Shown: in pieces, positions 50,542 through 57,753 of the stretch | How the letters are laid out: every line of letters begins with the position of its first letter | Position numbering within the stretch: the stretch's first letter is position 1 | Assembly: GCA_041659285.1 (NCBI GenBank) | Contig: JBAZYO010000001.1 | Coordinates: 372,001 to 436,000 of the forward strand | Source: Vicinamibacterales bacterium | GTDB lineage: Bacteria; Acidobacteriota; Vicinamibacteria; Vicinamibacterales; UBA2999 | DNA length: 64,000 nt | Reading direction: 5' to 3' | The notes under the pieces: model-generated | What the model saw: only the letters and a program-made list of their open reading frames with translations | Database searches by the model: none | What the model was told of the DNA's origin: nothing | Made by a program: the position numbers and the translations under genes

Positions 50542-51921
50542 CTAGTCTGAACCAGCTCCAAACGCGGCGCGGCCCAGTTCACTCAGGGTCCCGGCGCTGT
50601 TCGGCGGGGCGGTCAGCGCGTCGTACGAGAACAGGATGATGCCGGCGGCGCCGAGCTTGCGCGCGGCGGCGATGTACTGGACGGTTTGCGCCGGGCTGAG
50701 GTGATAGGCGCCGATGCCGGCCCACACCGGAACACTGCCGGCGTAGTCCTTCGCCGCGGCGATCTGTTGCTGGAACACGCCGGCCTCGCTCGTGTAGGCC
50801 ATCGGGCACAGCACGTCGAGGAGCGACTGGTCGAGCCAGGCCCGCCAATCCTGCATCCGCGAGTCGGCGGCCAGCCGCGCATCCGGCACGACGGCGGCGC
50901 TGACGATCACGCCGGGGCGCGCCGCCTTCACCGCGGTCCGCACTTTCACCACGAGCTCGGTCAGCCCGCCGCGGCGGAACTCGTTCCAGCGCTCGGCAAA
51001 CAGGTTGGGATAGGCCGCCGGATCCAGCACTTCACGCGCGGCCGCCTGGCGGCGCTCCTGGTCGGTGAGGTCCGGCAGGATCGTGCTCTTGAAGAGCTCG
51101 ATGGCCGAGGGGCTGTAGTCGAAGTCTTCGTTCGGGAAGCGGACGTAATCCAGGTGCACGCCGTCCACCGCATACTTCTGGACCAGCTCGCCAATCACCG
51201 CCGCCGCATGCGACTGCGCCGCCGGATGGACCGGCGAGGTGTAGAGGCCTTCAACTTCGGAGGCATGCGCGCGGGTCCAGCGGGCCAGGCGCCCGAGGTA
51301 GGCGGGACTGCGCACGTCCACCTTCTTCATCTCGGCGGCCAGTTCGCGCGGGACCATCAACCATTCAGGCGCGCGGTAGATCACGTGCTCGCGCGACGCC
51401 GGCAGGCTGACCGAACTCGACACCAGGTTGACGGCGACCCAGGCGTGCACCTTCAAGCCCGCCGCGTGGGCGTCTTCGAGCACGGCCGCCAGCGGATCGA
51501 ACGACGGTCTGGCCGCGAGTTCGGCGGCCCGCGGTTCAATCGCGCCGCTGTAATACGAATCGCCGCGCCCGCGCACCTGCACGAACAGCGTGTTGAAGCC
51601 GCCGGCTTCGGCGGCGCGCACCATCTGGTGAATCGCGTCGGGAGAGCTGAGCGTGGTCCGGGTCACCCACAGCGCGCGGGTTTCCGCCTTCGCGCTCGGC
51701 GCTACGGCGGACAGGTCCGCCTTCGCCTGAAGGGCTACGGTGGACAGGTCCACGTTCGCGCTTGGCGCGACGGTGGACAAGTGCCCGGGAGCGACGGCGG
51801 CCGTGCGGAACACGGCGGTCGCCACCAGGGCGAGCACCGTCAGCCAGGACGCGTGTCGTCGGCAAAGGCGCGCCGCGCCAGAGGCGGGACGCGCGACCAC
51901 GGGGGAGGTGGTGCGCAGCAT
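50542..51921 (-). CDS. GHL10-type (family 10-like) glycosyl hydrolase, exported
   Basis: This 459-residue protein of the YngK/DUF187 group is predicted to cleave glycans, perhaps murein-derived. A signal-anchor-like N-terminus (WLTVLALVATAVFRTA) is followed by three 11-residue repeats (LSTVAPSANVD and relatives) made by 33-base DNA repeats. The TIM barrel (about 75-440) shows ALWVTRTTLSSPDAI, FNTLFVQVRGRGDSYY and VDGVHLDYVRFPNEDFDYSP with the acidic site residues. The start is ATG 51921; a GTG three codons upstream is possible. It heads the operon with the symporter and serine hydrolase. Confidence 0.88.
   Translation of the reverse strand: MLRTTSPVVARPASGAARLCRRHASWLTVLALVATAVFRTAAVAPGHLSTVAPSANVDLSTVALQAKADLSAVAPSAKAETRALWVTRTTLSSPDAIHQMVRAAEAGGFNTLFVQVRGRGDSYYSGAIEPRAAELAARPSFDPLAAVLEDAHAAGLKVHAWVAVNLVSSSVSLPASREHVIYRAPEWLMVPRELAAEMKKVDVRSPAYLGRLARWTRAHASEVEGLYTSPVHPAAQSHAAAVIGELVQKYAVDGVHLDYVRFPNEDFDYSPSAIELFKSTILPDLTDQERRQAAAREVLDPAAYPNLFAERWNEFRRGGLTELVVKVRTAVKAARPGVIVSAAVVPDARLAADSRMQDWRAWLDQSLLDVLCPMAYTSEAGVFQQQIAAAKDYAGSVPVWAGIGAYHLSPAQTVQYIAAARKLGAAGIILFSYDALTAPPNSAGTLSELGRAAFGAGSD
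51683..51781. repeat. Three 33-bp tandem repeats inside the GHL10 gene
   Basis: Units at 51683-51715, 51716-51748 and 51749-51781 each encode 11 residues on the minus strand. Each carries GACAGG or GACAAG at its end, and the first junction makes a palindrome, GGCGGACAGGTCCGCC. The sequence resembles the insert in the composite repeat at 45611-45640, so a dispersed palindromic repeat probably entered the coding sequence and was amplified in frame. Confidence 0.7.
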
Positions 51922-51988
51922 GGGGAACACAACAATTTAGCATGCCTCCGGCCTGCCGTGGCCGTGGCCCGGGCTGTAAGCTAGGTGG

Positions 51989-52969
51989 ATGCATGTGCTG
52001 GGCATCGACGCGGGCGGCACCAAGACGGTGGCCCTGCTCGCGGATGCGGACGGCCGGGTGGTGGGCGAGGGCCGCGCCAGCGGCGCCAACCTCCAGGCGC
52101 ATGGCGAGCTCGAAGTCGAAAAAATCCTGCACCACGTGATCGATGCGGCCATGGCCGGCCAGCCGTCGCCGCCCGCTGCCGTGTGCCTGGGACTGGCCGG
52201 CGTCGACCGCGAGGGTGACGGCCAGATCATCGGCGAAATCATGCGGCGCCTCGGCTTCCGCTCGCACACGCTGATCGTCAACGACGCGCTGATTGCGCTG
52301 GTCGCCGGCGTGCCCCTCCAAGAAGGCTCCGGCGGCGTGAGCCCGGGCGTGGTCCTGATCTCGGGCACCGGCTCAATTGCCTATGGCGTGAACCAGAACG
52401 GGGTGGCCGCCCGCGCCGGTGGCTGGGGCTCGTCTCTTGGCGACGAAGGCTCGGGCTACTGGATTGGCCGCCGGGCGCTGGCCGCGGTGGTCCGCGACGC
52501 CGACGGCCGCGGTCCCCGCACGCGGCTCACGCCGCTCGTGCTCGCGCATCTCTCGCTGGCGCGGCCTGAGCAGCTCGTGACCGCGATCTACGATCACGCC
52601 CAGGGTCGGCGCGCCATCGCGTCGCTCGGCGAAACCGTCGAGCGCGCGCGGGCCGAGGGTGACGCCGTGGCCACCGAGATCATGCGCGAGGCCGCCGACG
52701 AGCTCACGCTGGCGGCGGCGTCAGTGATCACCAGGCTGGAGATGCGCGGCGAGCAGTTCCCGGTCCTGCTGTCAGGCGGGTTGATCCGCAATGCCCGCTG
52801 GCTGGCGGCCGAAGTGACCGCGCGGCTCGCCGAAGTGGCGCCGCGCTGCACCGTTTCCCTGTTGTCGGTTGAACCGGCCATCGGCGCCGTGCGCCTGGCC
52901 CTCGCGGAGGCCGGCGGCGGCGTCCGCGTGCCTCCTTACCTTGACGCCTTCCGTGCCACACCGCAGTGA
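51989..52969 (+). CDS. BadF/BadG-type sugar kinase (N-acetylglucosamine kinase-like)
   Basis: This ASKHA-fold kinase has 326 residues. The first phosphate loop is VLGIDAGGTKTVALLAD, then AVCLGLAGVDREGD, the second phosphate loop ISGTGSIAYG and the adenosine site LLSGGLIRN. The AGGWGSSLGDEGSGYWIG segment is typical of GlcNAc/MurNAc kinases of the BadF family. With nagB and murQ next to it, it probably phosphorylates GlcNAc or MurNAc imported from cell-wall turnover. The nagB start overlaps its stop by 4 bases. Confidence 0.9.
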   Translation: MHVLGIDAGGTKTVALLADADGRVVGEGRASGANLQAHGELEVEKILHHVIDAAMAGQPSPPAAVCLGLAGVDREGDGQIIGEIMRRLGFRSHTLIVNDALIALVAGVPLQEGSGGVSPGVVLISGTGSIAYGVNQNGVAARAGGWGSSLGDEGSGYWIGRRALAAVVRDADGRGPRTRLTPLVLAHLSLARPEQLVTAIYDHAQGRRAIASLGETVERARAEGDAVATEIMREAADELTLAAASVITRLEMRGEQFPVLLSGGLIRNARWLAAEVTARLAEVAPRCTVSLLSVEPAIGAVRLALAEAGGGVRVPPYLDAFRATPQ

Positions 52970-53697
52970 ATATTGAACGTTTCGAGAACGAAGATGTCCT
53001 GGCCTCGACGCTCGCCATTCGCCTGATCGAAGCCATCTCCCTCAAACCCCGCATCGTCCTCGGGCTGCCGACCGGCCGCACGCCGGTGGCGCTCTATCGG
53101 GAGATCCGGTCGCGGAGCCATCGCGGGCACGTGGATTGGTCGCAGGTGCGCACCTTCAACCTCGACGAGTTCGTCGGCCTGGGCGCGGGGGACGCCGGCA
53201 GCTACCGTTCCTACATGCAGGCGGAGTTGTTCGATCACGTGCGCATCGAGCCGGTGAACATCGGGATGCTCAACGGCCGGGCGTTGAACCTGGCGGCGGA
53301 GTGCGCGCGCTACGAGCGCGCCATTGAAGTGGCCGGCGGCATCGACATCCAGATTCTCGGCATCGGCGCCAACGGCCACATCGGCTTCAACGAGCCGTGC
53401 GCCGCGCTCGACGCCGAGACCCACGTCGCCGCGCTCAAGGGCGAGACCCGCGCCTCGAACGTTGGACTGTTTGGCGGCGACCTCAGCCGGGTGCCGACCC
53501 ACGCGCTCTCGATGGGCATGGCGACGATCCTTCACGCGCAGGAGATTGTGTTGATGGCGACGGGCGCGGAGAAGAGCGAAGCCGTGGCGGGCATGATCGA
53601 CGGCCCGATCACGACGCAACTGCCGGCGTCGTTCCTGCAGTTGCATCCGCGCGTCACCGTGATGCTCGACCGCGGCGCGTCGCGCGGGCTGGCCTAG
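52966..53697 (+). CDS. nagB: Glucosamine-6-phosphate deaminase
   Basis: NagB (243 residues) converts GlcN-6-P to fructose-6-P and ammonia. The start is GTG 52966, in a GTGA overlap with the kinase gene. Motifs: IVLGLPTGRTPVALYRE, FNLDEFVGLG with the catalytic Asp, ILGIGANGHIGFNEPC and the late MATGAEKSEAVAGMI. NagA (deacetylase) is not present in the window. Its end overlaps the tail of murQ by 4 bases. Confidence 0.95.
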   Translation: MNIERFENEDVLASTLAIRLIEAISLKPRIVLGLPTGRTPVALYREIRSRSHRGHVDWSQVRTFNLDEFVGLGAGDAGSYRSYMQAELFDHVRIEPVNIGMLNGRALNLAAECARYERAIEVAGGIDIQILGIGANGHIGFNEPCAALDAETHVAALKGETRASNVGLFGGDLSRVPTHALSMGMATILHAQEIVLMATGAEKSEAVAGMIDGPITTQLPASFLQLHPRVTVMLDRGASRGLA

Positions 53698-54647
53698 AGG
53701 GTTCCGGCGATCAGGGCTTTGAGGCGGGGCTCGATGTCTTCGCCGATCGCTTCGCGGATCAGGTCGTCGGACTTGCGCAGCCGGGTGACGGACTTGGCGT
53801 AGGTCAGCCCTGCCTTCTGCATCACGATGGCGACCTTCACGTTCCAATGCGCGCGCTTCAGGAGTTTGTCGGACTCGTCGTAGTCGAGGTCGGTCACGAT
53901 GTGGACGATGCGGCGGGCGCGATCGCGGAGCTTCTCGGACCCGAGGGCATTCACGTCCACCATCAGGTTGCCGTAGGTCTTGCCGATCAGGATCATCGCC
54001 GACGTCGTCAGCATGTTGAGGACGAGTTTCGTCGCGGTGCCGGCCTTGAGCCGCGTCGAACCGGCGATGATTTCGGGGCCCACGGCCGGGGCAATGGTGA
54101 GGTCGACGAAGGCCTGCAGCTCGTTGCGCGGGTCGCAGGTCACGAACACGACGCGCGAGCCCGCCTTGCGGGCGCTGGTCAGCGCCCCGCGGACGAAGGG
54201 CGTCATGCCGCTGGCCGACACGCCGATGACGACGTCCTTCTTGGTGGGGTCGAGCCGGGTGATGGCGCGGGCGCCCTCCTCGTAGTTGTCTTCGGAGCCT
54301 TCCTTGGCGCGGATGATGGCGTTCTTGCCGCCGGCCATGATGCCCTGCACCAGCAGCGGGTTGGTCCCGAACGTCGGCGGCATCTCGGCCGATTCGACAA
54401 CGCCCAGTCGCCCGCTGGTGCCGGCGCCCACGAACACCAGTCGGCCGCCCTTGCGCAGGGCCTTCGCGCACATGTCGGCGCCGAGCGCGATGCGGTCGCG
54501 CTCCTTCTGGACGGCGTTGAGCATGCGGCGGTCTTCGGCCAGCATCAGGTCAACAATGCCCCCGGCGTCGAGCTTGTCGATGTTGAGCGAAGCGGGATTA
54601 ATGGCTTCGGTGGGGAGGGACTGCCATCTCGAACGTGTTACGGCCAC
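53694..54647 (-). CDS. murQ: N-acetylmuramic acid 6-phosphate etherase
   Basis: MurQ cleaves the lactyl ether of MurNAc-6-P to GlcNAc-6-P and D-lactate. From GTG 54647 it has 317 residues; an ATG at 54725 would add 26 unconserved ones. The SIS domain shows RLVFVGAGTSGRLGVVESAE with the catalytic Glu, followed by PPTFGTNP and GVSASGMTPFVRGAL. NLMVDVNALGSEKLRDRARR is a family hallmark. The opening TEAINPASLNIDKLD fits the MurQ N-terminus. It faces nagB tail to tail and completes the amino-sugar route of this cluster. Confidence 0.95.
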   Translation of the reverse strand: MAVTRSRWQSLPTEAINPASLNIDKLDAGGIVDLMLAEDRRMLNAVQKERDRIALGADMCAKALRKGGRLVFVGAGTSGRLGVVESAEMPPTFGTNPLLVQGIMAGGKNAIIRAKEGSEDNYEEGARAITRLDPTKKDVVIGVSASGMTPFVRGALTSARKAGSRVVFVTCDPRNELQAFVDLTIAPAVGPEIIAGSTRLKAGTATKLVLNMLTTSAMILIGKTYGNLMVDVNALGSEKLRDRARRIVHIVTDLDYDESDKLLKRAHWNVKVAIVMQKAGLTYAKSVTRLRKSDDLIREAIGEDIEPRLKALIAGTL

Positions 54648-54731
54648 TAGCGTGTCTCTATTGCGATCAAGGGAACAGCTGATGCTAGTCCCCGGTGTTC
54701 CCGCTGTCAATGACGCATCGGTCAAGAGATA

Positions 54732-54754
54732 GTAGCGTCCGGCTTCAGCCGGAC
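54732..54754. repeat. Dispersed palindrome upstream of the recombinase gene
   Basis: GTAGCGTCCGGCTTCAGCCG, followed by GAC: arms GTCCGGCT and AGCCGGAC around TC. It is the same family as 45597-45659 and 57457-57479. It lies 9 bases before the chosen GTG start of the recombinase and within the divergent region to murQ. Confidence 0.6.
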
Positions 54755-54763
54755 TATCCTTCT

Positions 54764-55654
54764 GTGGTGAGCGCGCTGGTCGATGCCTATCTATCCCACC
54801 TGGCGGTGGAGCGGCGGCTGTCGCCCAATACGGTGGAAAGCTACGGCCGCGACCTCACCCAGTTGCTGCAATTCGCCGCCGGCCTGGAGAAGCCCGCCGA
54901 AGACCTCGACCGCCGCGCGCTCGAAGCGCTGGTCCGTCAGCTGATGGGCGAAGGGCGGGCGCCCAGGTCGGTGGCCCGTGCCGTGGCGTGCTTCCGCGGT
55001 TTCTACCGGTTTCTCGTGGTCTCGGGCCATCGCACCGTCAACCCGGCCGACGACTTGATCGCGCCGCGCGCCTGGAAGACGCTGCCGAAATTCCTGTCGG
55101 TGGACGACGTCGACAAGCTGCTGGCCGCGCCCGACACCTCGGCACCGCGTGGCATTCGCGACCGCGCGTTGATCGAGGTGCTCTACGCGACGGGCCTTCG
55201 CGTCTCGGAGCTGATCAACCTGAAACCACAGGACGTCAACCTCGAGAGCGGCTACCTGACCACGACGGGGAAGGGCCGCAAGCAGCGGCTGGTGCCGCTC
55301 GGCGACGAGGCGGCGTCGTGGGTGACCCGCTATCTCAAGGAGTCGCGCCCGGTCCTGTTGAAGAAGCGATCGTCGCCGCGGCTCTTCGTCAACGCCAACC
55401 GGGGCACCGGGCTCACGCGGGTCGGCTTCTGGAAGATCCTGAAAGCGTACGGCCTTCAAGCCGGGCTCACCGGCGCGCTCAGCCCCCACGTGCTGCGTCA
55501 CTCGTTCGCCACGCATTTGCTGGAGCGCGGCGCCGACCTCCGCGCCATCCAGATGATGCTCGGCCACAGCGATCTCTCGACGACGCAGATCTATACGCAT
55601 ATCCTTGAGGCACGGCTCCGCGCGGTGTACGACCGGTGTCATCCGCGGACCTGA
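54764..55654 (+). CDS. xerD: Tyrosine recombinase XerD-like
   Basis: This site-specific recombinase of the Xer group has 296 residues. The N-terminal SAM-like domain (VDAYLSHLAVERRLSPNTVE, about 5-90) precedes the catalytic domain. Catalytic residues: Arg in YATGLRVSELINL, Lys in TTGKGRKQRLVPL, HxxR in SPHVLRHSFATHLLERGADL, the His/Trp-position LGHSDLSTTQ and the Tyr in IYTHI. XerC/XerD resolve chromosome dimers at dif. The length and motifs fit the housekeeping type rather than an integrative element; no attachment sites are seen. Start GTG 54764 or 54767; upstream codons come from a repeat. Confidence 0.9.
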   Translation: MVSALVDAYLSHLAVERRLSPNTVESYGRDLTQLLQFAAGLEKPAEDLDRRALEALVRQLMGEGRAPRSVARAVACFRGFYRFLVVSGHRTVNPADDLIAPRAWKTLPKFLSVDDVDKLLAAPDTSAPRGIRDRALIEVLYATGLRVSELINLKPQDVNLESGYLTTTGKGRKQRLVPLGDEAASWVTRYLKESRPVLLKKRSSPRLFVNANRGTGLTRVGFWKILKAYGLQAGLTGALSPHVLRHSFATHLLERGADLRAIQMMLGHSDLSTTQIYTHILEARLRAVYDRCHPRT

Positions 55655-55666
55655 CCTTTGCCACTA

Positions 55667-57388
55667 ATGACGCGCCCAATCCGACCTCGCGCCCTCAAGG
55701 CGCTAGCCCTGCTCGCCGCCCTGGCCGCGTTGGCGGTGTGGGCGATACTGCCGCCCGCGGTGTTACCGGCACCGCCGCTCGCCGACGGCGGCGCCACGGC
55801 GCGCGGGGCGTATCACATGCACTCCGATCGATCGGACGGCAGCGCCTCCATCGACGAGATGGCCGCGGCGGCGCAACGCGCCGGCCTGCAGTTCATCATC
55901 GTCACCGACCACGGCGATGGCACGCGCCCGCCCGATGCGCCGGAGTATCGCCACGGCGTGCTGGTGATCGACGCGGTTGAGCTCAACACCTCGGGCGGAC
56001 ACCTGGTGGCCCTGGGCTTGCCGGCCACGCCGTATCCGTTCGCCGGCGCGGCGGCCGATGTGCTCGCGGACGTGCACCGTCTCGGCGGCGTCGGGTTTGC
56101 GGCGCACCCGGACTCGCCGCGGCCGTCGTTGCGCTGGGAACCGTGGGACGCGGCCGTGGACGGCATCGAGTGGGTCAACGCCGACAGCGGCTGGCGCGAT
56201 GAGGCCGCCGGATCGCTGGCGCGTTCGGTGTTGAGCTACTGGTTCCGCTCGGCCGGCTCGATGGCGGCGTTGCTAGACCGGCCGGACGCCCTGCTCGAGC
56301 GGTGGGACGCCATGGGGCTCACGCGGTCCGTGCCGGCGCTGGCCGCCGCTGACGCGCACGCGCGCCTCGGCTTCCGGCAGAACACCGATCCCGATCTCTC
56401 GACCTTTCACATGCCAGTCCCCTCGTATGAGGCGGCGTTTCGCACCTTCTCCAACCACGTGGTGTTGGACCAGGCGTTGAGTGGAGACGGTGCGGCCGAC
56501 GCGGCCGCCGTGCTTGGCGCCATCCGCCAGGGGCGCGCGTTTACGGTGCTCGATGCCCTGGCCACCCCTGGCGGGCTCGCATTCACGGCCACCGGCGGCG
56601 GCCAGACCGCGCGAATGGGCGACACGCTGGCGATCAGCGCCGACGTCACGCTGCGGGCGCGCATCAGCGGACCGCCCGGCACCACGCTGGTGATGCTGAG
56701 AAATGGCCAGCGGGTGCGGGACGCCGTGGCCATGGAACTCGAGGTCAATGCCGGGCGCGAGTCCGGCGTGTATCGCGTCGAGGCGCACGTGCCCGGCGCG
56801 CCCGGCACACCGGCCGTGCCGTGGATGCTCTCGAACCCGATCTACGTCGGCCTCGTGCGGAGCGTGGCCGCGGTCGATCCGCCCGCCGAGCCGGTGTCGC
56901 GGATTCCGGGGCGCACGGCGGAAGTTACCATCGAGAAGGGTGCGCGTGACCTCAGCGAGCTCGTGGAAGCGCAGGTGGATGATGCGCGCGATCGGCGATT
57001 TGCCGGCGAGCCGCCCATCGGCTGGCGATTCGGGCTCTCGCCCGGCGCGCCGGCCGGGCAGTTCGCCGCCGTGCAGCTGCCGACGATTGGCGGCCTCGGC
57101 GGTGTCGATCGGGTGCGGTTCATCGTCAAGGCCGCGGCGCCCATCCGGGCCTGGGTCCAACTGCGGACCGGCCGTGAGACGGAGCGGTGGGGAATGACCT
57201 TCTATGCCGACTCGACGACGAGGATGGTGGATTTGCCGCTGAGCGGGTTTCGCCCGATCGGCACGACCTCGAGCGCCGCACCGCCGCTCGATCGTGTGGA
57301 CTCACTGCTGTTCGTGGTGGACACGCTGAACAGCCGCCCCGGCGCAACCGGTGCAATGACGATCTCGGAAGTCGCGTTCGTTCGCTGA
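55667..57388 (+). CDS. Exported PHP-domain metal-dependent phosphoesterase-like protein
   Basis: From ATG 55667 this protein has 573 residues with an N-terminal membrane helix (ALKALALLAALAALAVWAIL). The PHP domain (about 45-290) has YHMHSDRSDGSASIDEMAAA, IIVTDHGDGTRPP, VELNTSGGHLVALGL, FAAHPDSPR and ADAHARLGF, supplying the metal-binding His and Asp residues. C-terminal beta domains follow (about 330-420, then 430-573). Such exported PHP proteins are common in Acidobacteriota; the substrate is not known. It starts 12 bases after the recombinase stop codon. Confidence 0.85.
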   Translation: MTRPIRPRALKALALLAALAALAVWAILPPAVLPAPPLADGGATARGAYHMHSDRSDGSASIDEMAAAAQRAGLQFIIVTDHGDGTRPPDAPEYRHGVLVIDAVELNTSGGHLVALGLPATPYPFAGAAADVLADVHRLGGVGFAAHPDSPRPSLRWEPWDAAVDGIEWVNADSGWRDEAAGSLARSVLSYWFRSAGSMAALLDRPDALLERWDAMGLTRSVPALAAADAHARLGFRQNTDPDLSTFHMPVPSYEAAFRTFSNHVVLDQALSGDGAADAAAVLGAIRQGRAFTVLDALATPGGLAFTATGGGQTARMGDTLAISADVTLRARISGPPGTTLVMLRNGQRVRDAVAMELEVNAGRESGVYRVEAHVPGAPGTPAVPWMLSNPIYVGLVRSVAAVDPPAEPVSRIPGRTAEVTIEKGARDLSELVEAQVDDARDRRFAGEPPIGWRFGLSPGAPAGQFAAVQLPTIGGLGGVDRVRFIVKAAAPIRAWVQLRTGRETERWGMTFYADSTTRMVDLPLSGFRPIGTTSSAAPPLDRVDSLLFVVDTLNSRPGATGAMTISEVAFVR

Positions 57389-57390
57389 AA

Positions 57391-57480
57391 TGGTCCGCCT
57401 AAAGGCGGACGCCACATTGGCATGGTCCGGCTAAAGCCGGACACCACATCTCGAATGTAGCATCCGGCTTTAGCCGGATT
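57391..57480. repeat. Cluster of three dispersed palindromes
   Basis: Three elements lie in a row after the PHP gene: TGGTCCGCCTAAAGGCGGAC plus GCCACAT (57391-57417), TGGTCCGGCTAAAGCCGGAC plus ACCACAT (57423-57449) and GTAGCATCCGGCTTTAGCCG plus GAT (57457-57479). The first two share the TGGTCC...GGAC-NCCACAT frame with compensated changes in both arms. Relatives are at 7421-7450, 45597-45659 and 54732-54754. Confidence 0.8.
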
Positions 57481-57504
57481 AACAAGGCTTTGGCCGGATA
57501 GACC

Positions 57505-57753
57505 CTAGTGCCGGATGCCGTGCCGGACGCTCAGCTCCCAGATCATCAACGCGATGCCGAGGCCGAGCAGGCCGCCGCCGAGCCCCAGCCACGCCACCGC
57601 GTAGAAGAGCGGGTTGGTGCCGTAGCCGCCGCGTTCGAGCGACATGACCATCTGGATGAAGCCGGCCGGCAGGCAGACCATGGCCGCGATCAGGCACACG
57701 CCGGCGGCCACGTAGCGAATCGGCGACGGCTTTTGGGGCAGGGTCTGGGTCAT
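57505..57753 (-). CDS. Small two-helix membrane protein after lptFG
   Basis: This 82-residue protein has two membrane helices (about 13-37, VAAGVCLIAAMVCLPAGFIQ; and 48-70, FYAVAWLGLGGGLLGLGIAL). The start codon overlaps the stop of the lptF-lptG fusion (4 bases), so translation is coupled. No family is recognised. It might assist the lipopolysaccharide export complex, which is inferred from coupling only. Confidence 0.7.
   Translation of the reverse strand: MTQTLPQKPSPIRYVAAGVCLIAAMVCLPAGFIQMVMSLERGGYGTNPLFYAVAWLGLGGGLLGLGIALMIWELSVRHGIRH

Noticed and set aside
54764..55654. Integrase of a genomic island
   Set aside because: The protein has the size and motifs of housekeeping XerD, and no flanking direct repeats, tRNA target or mobile genes are visible.
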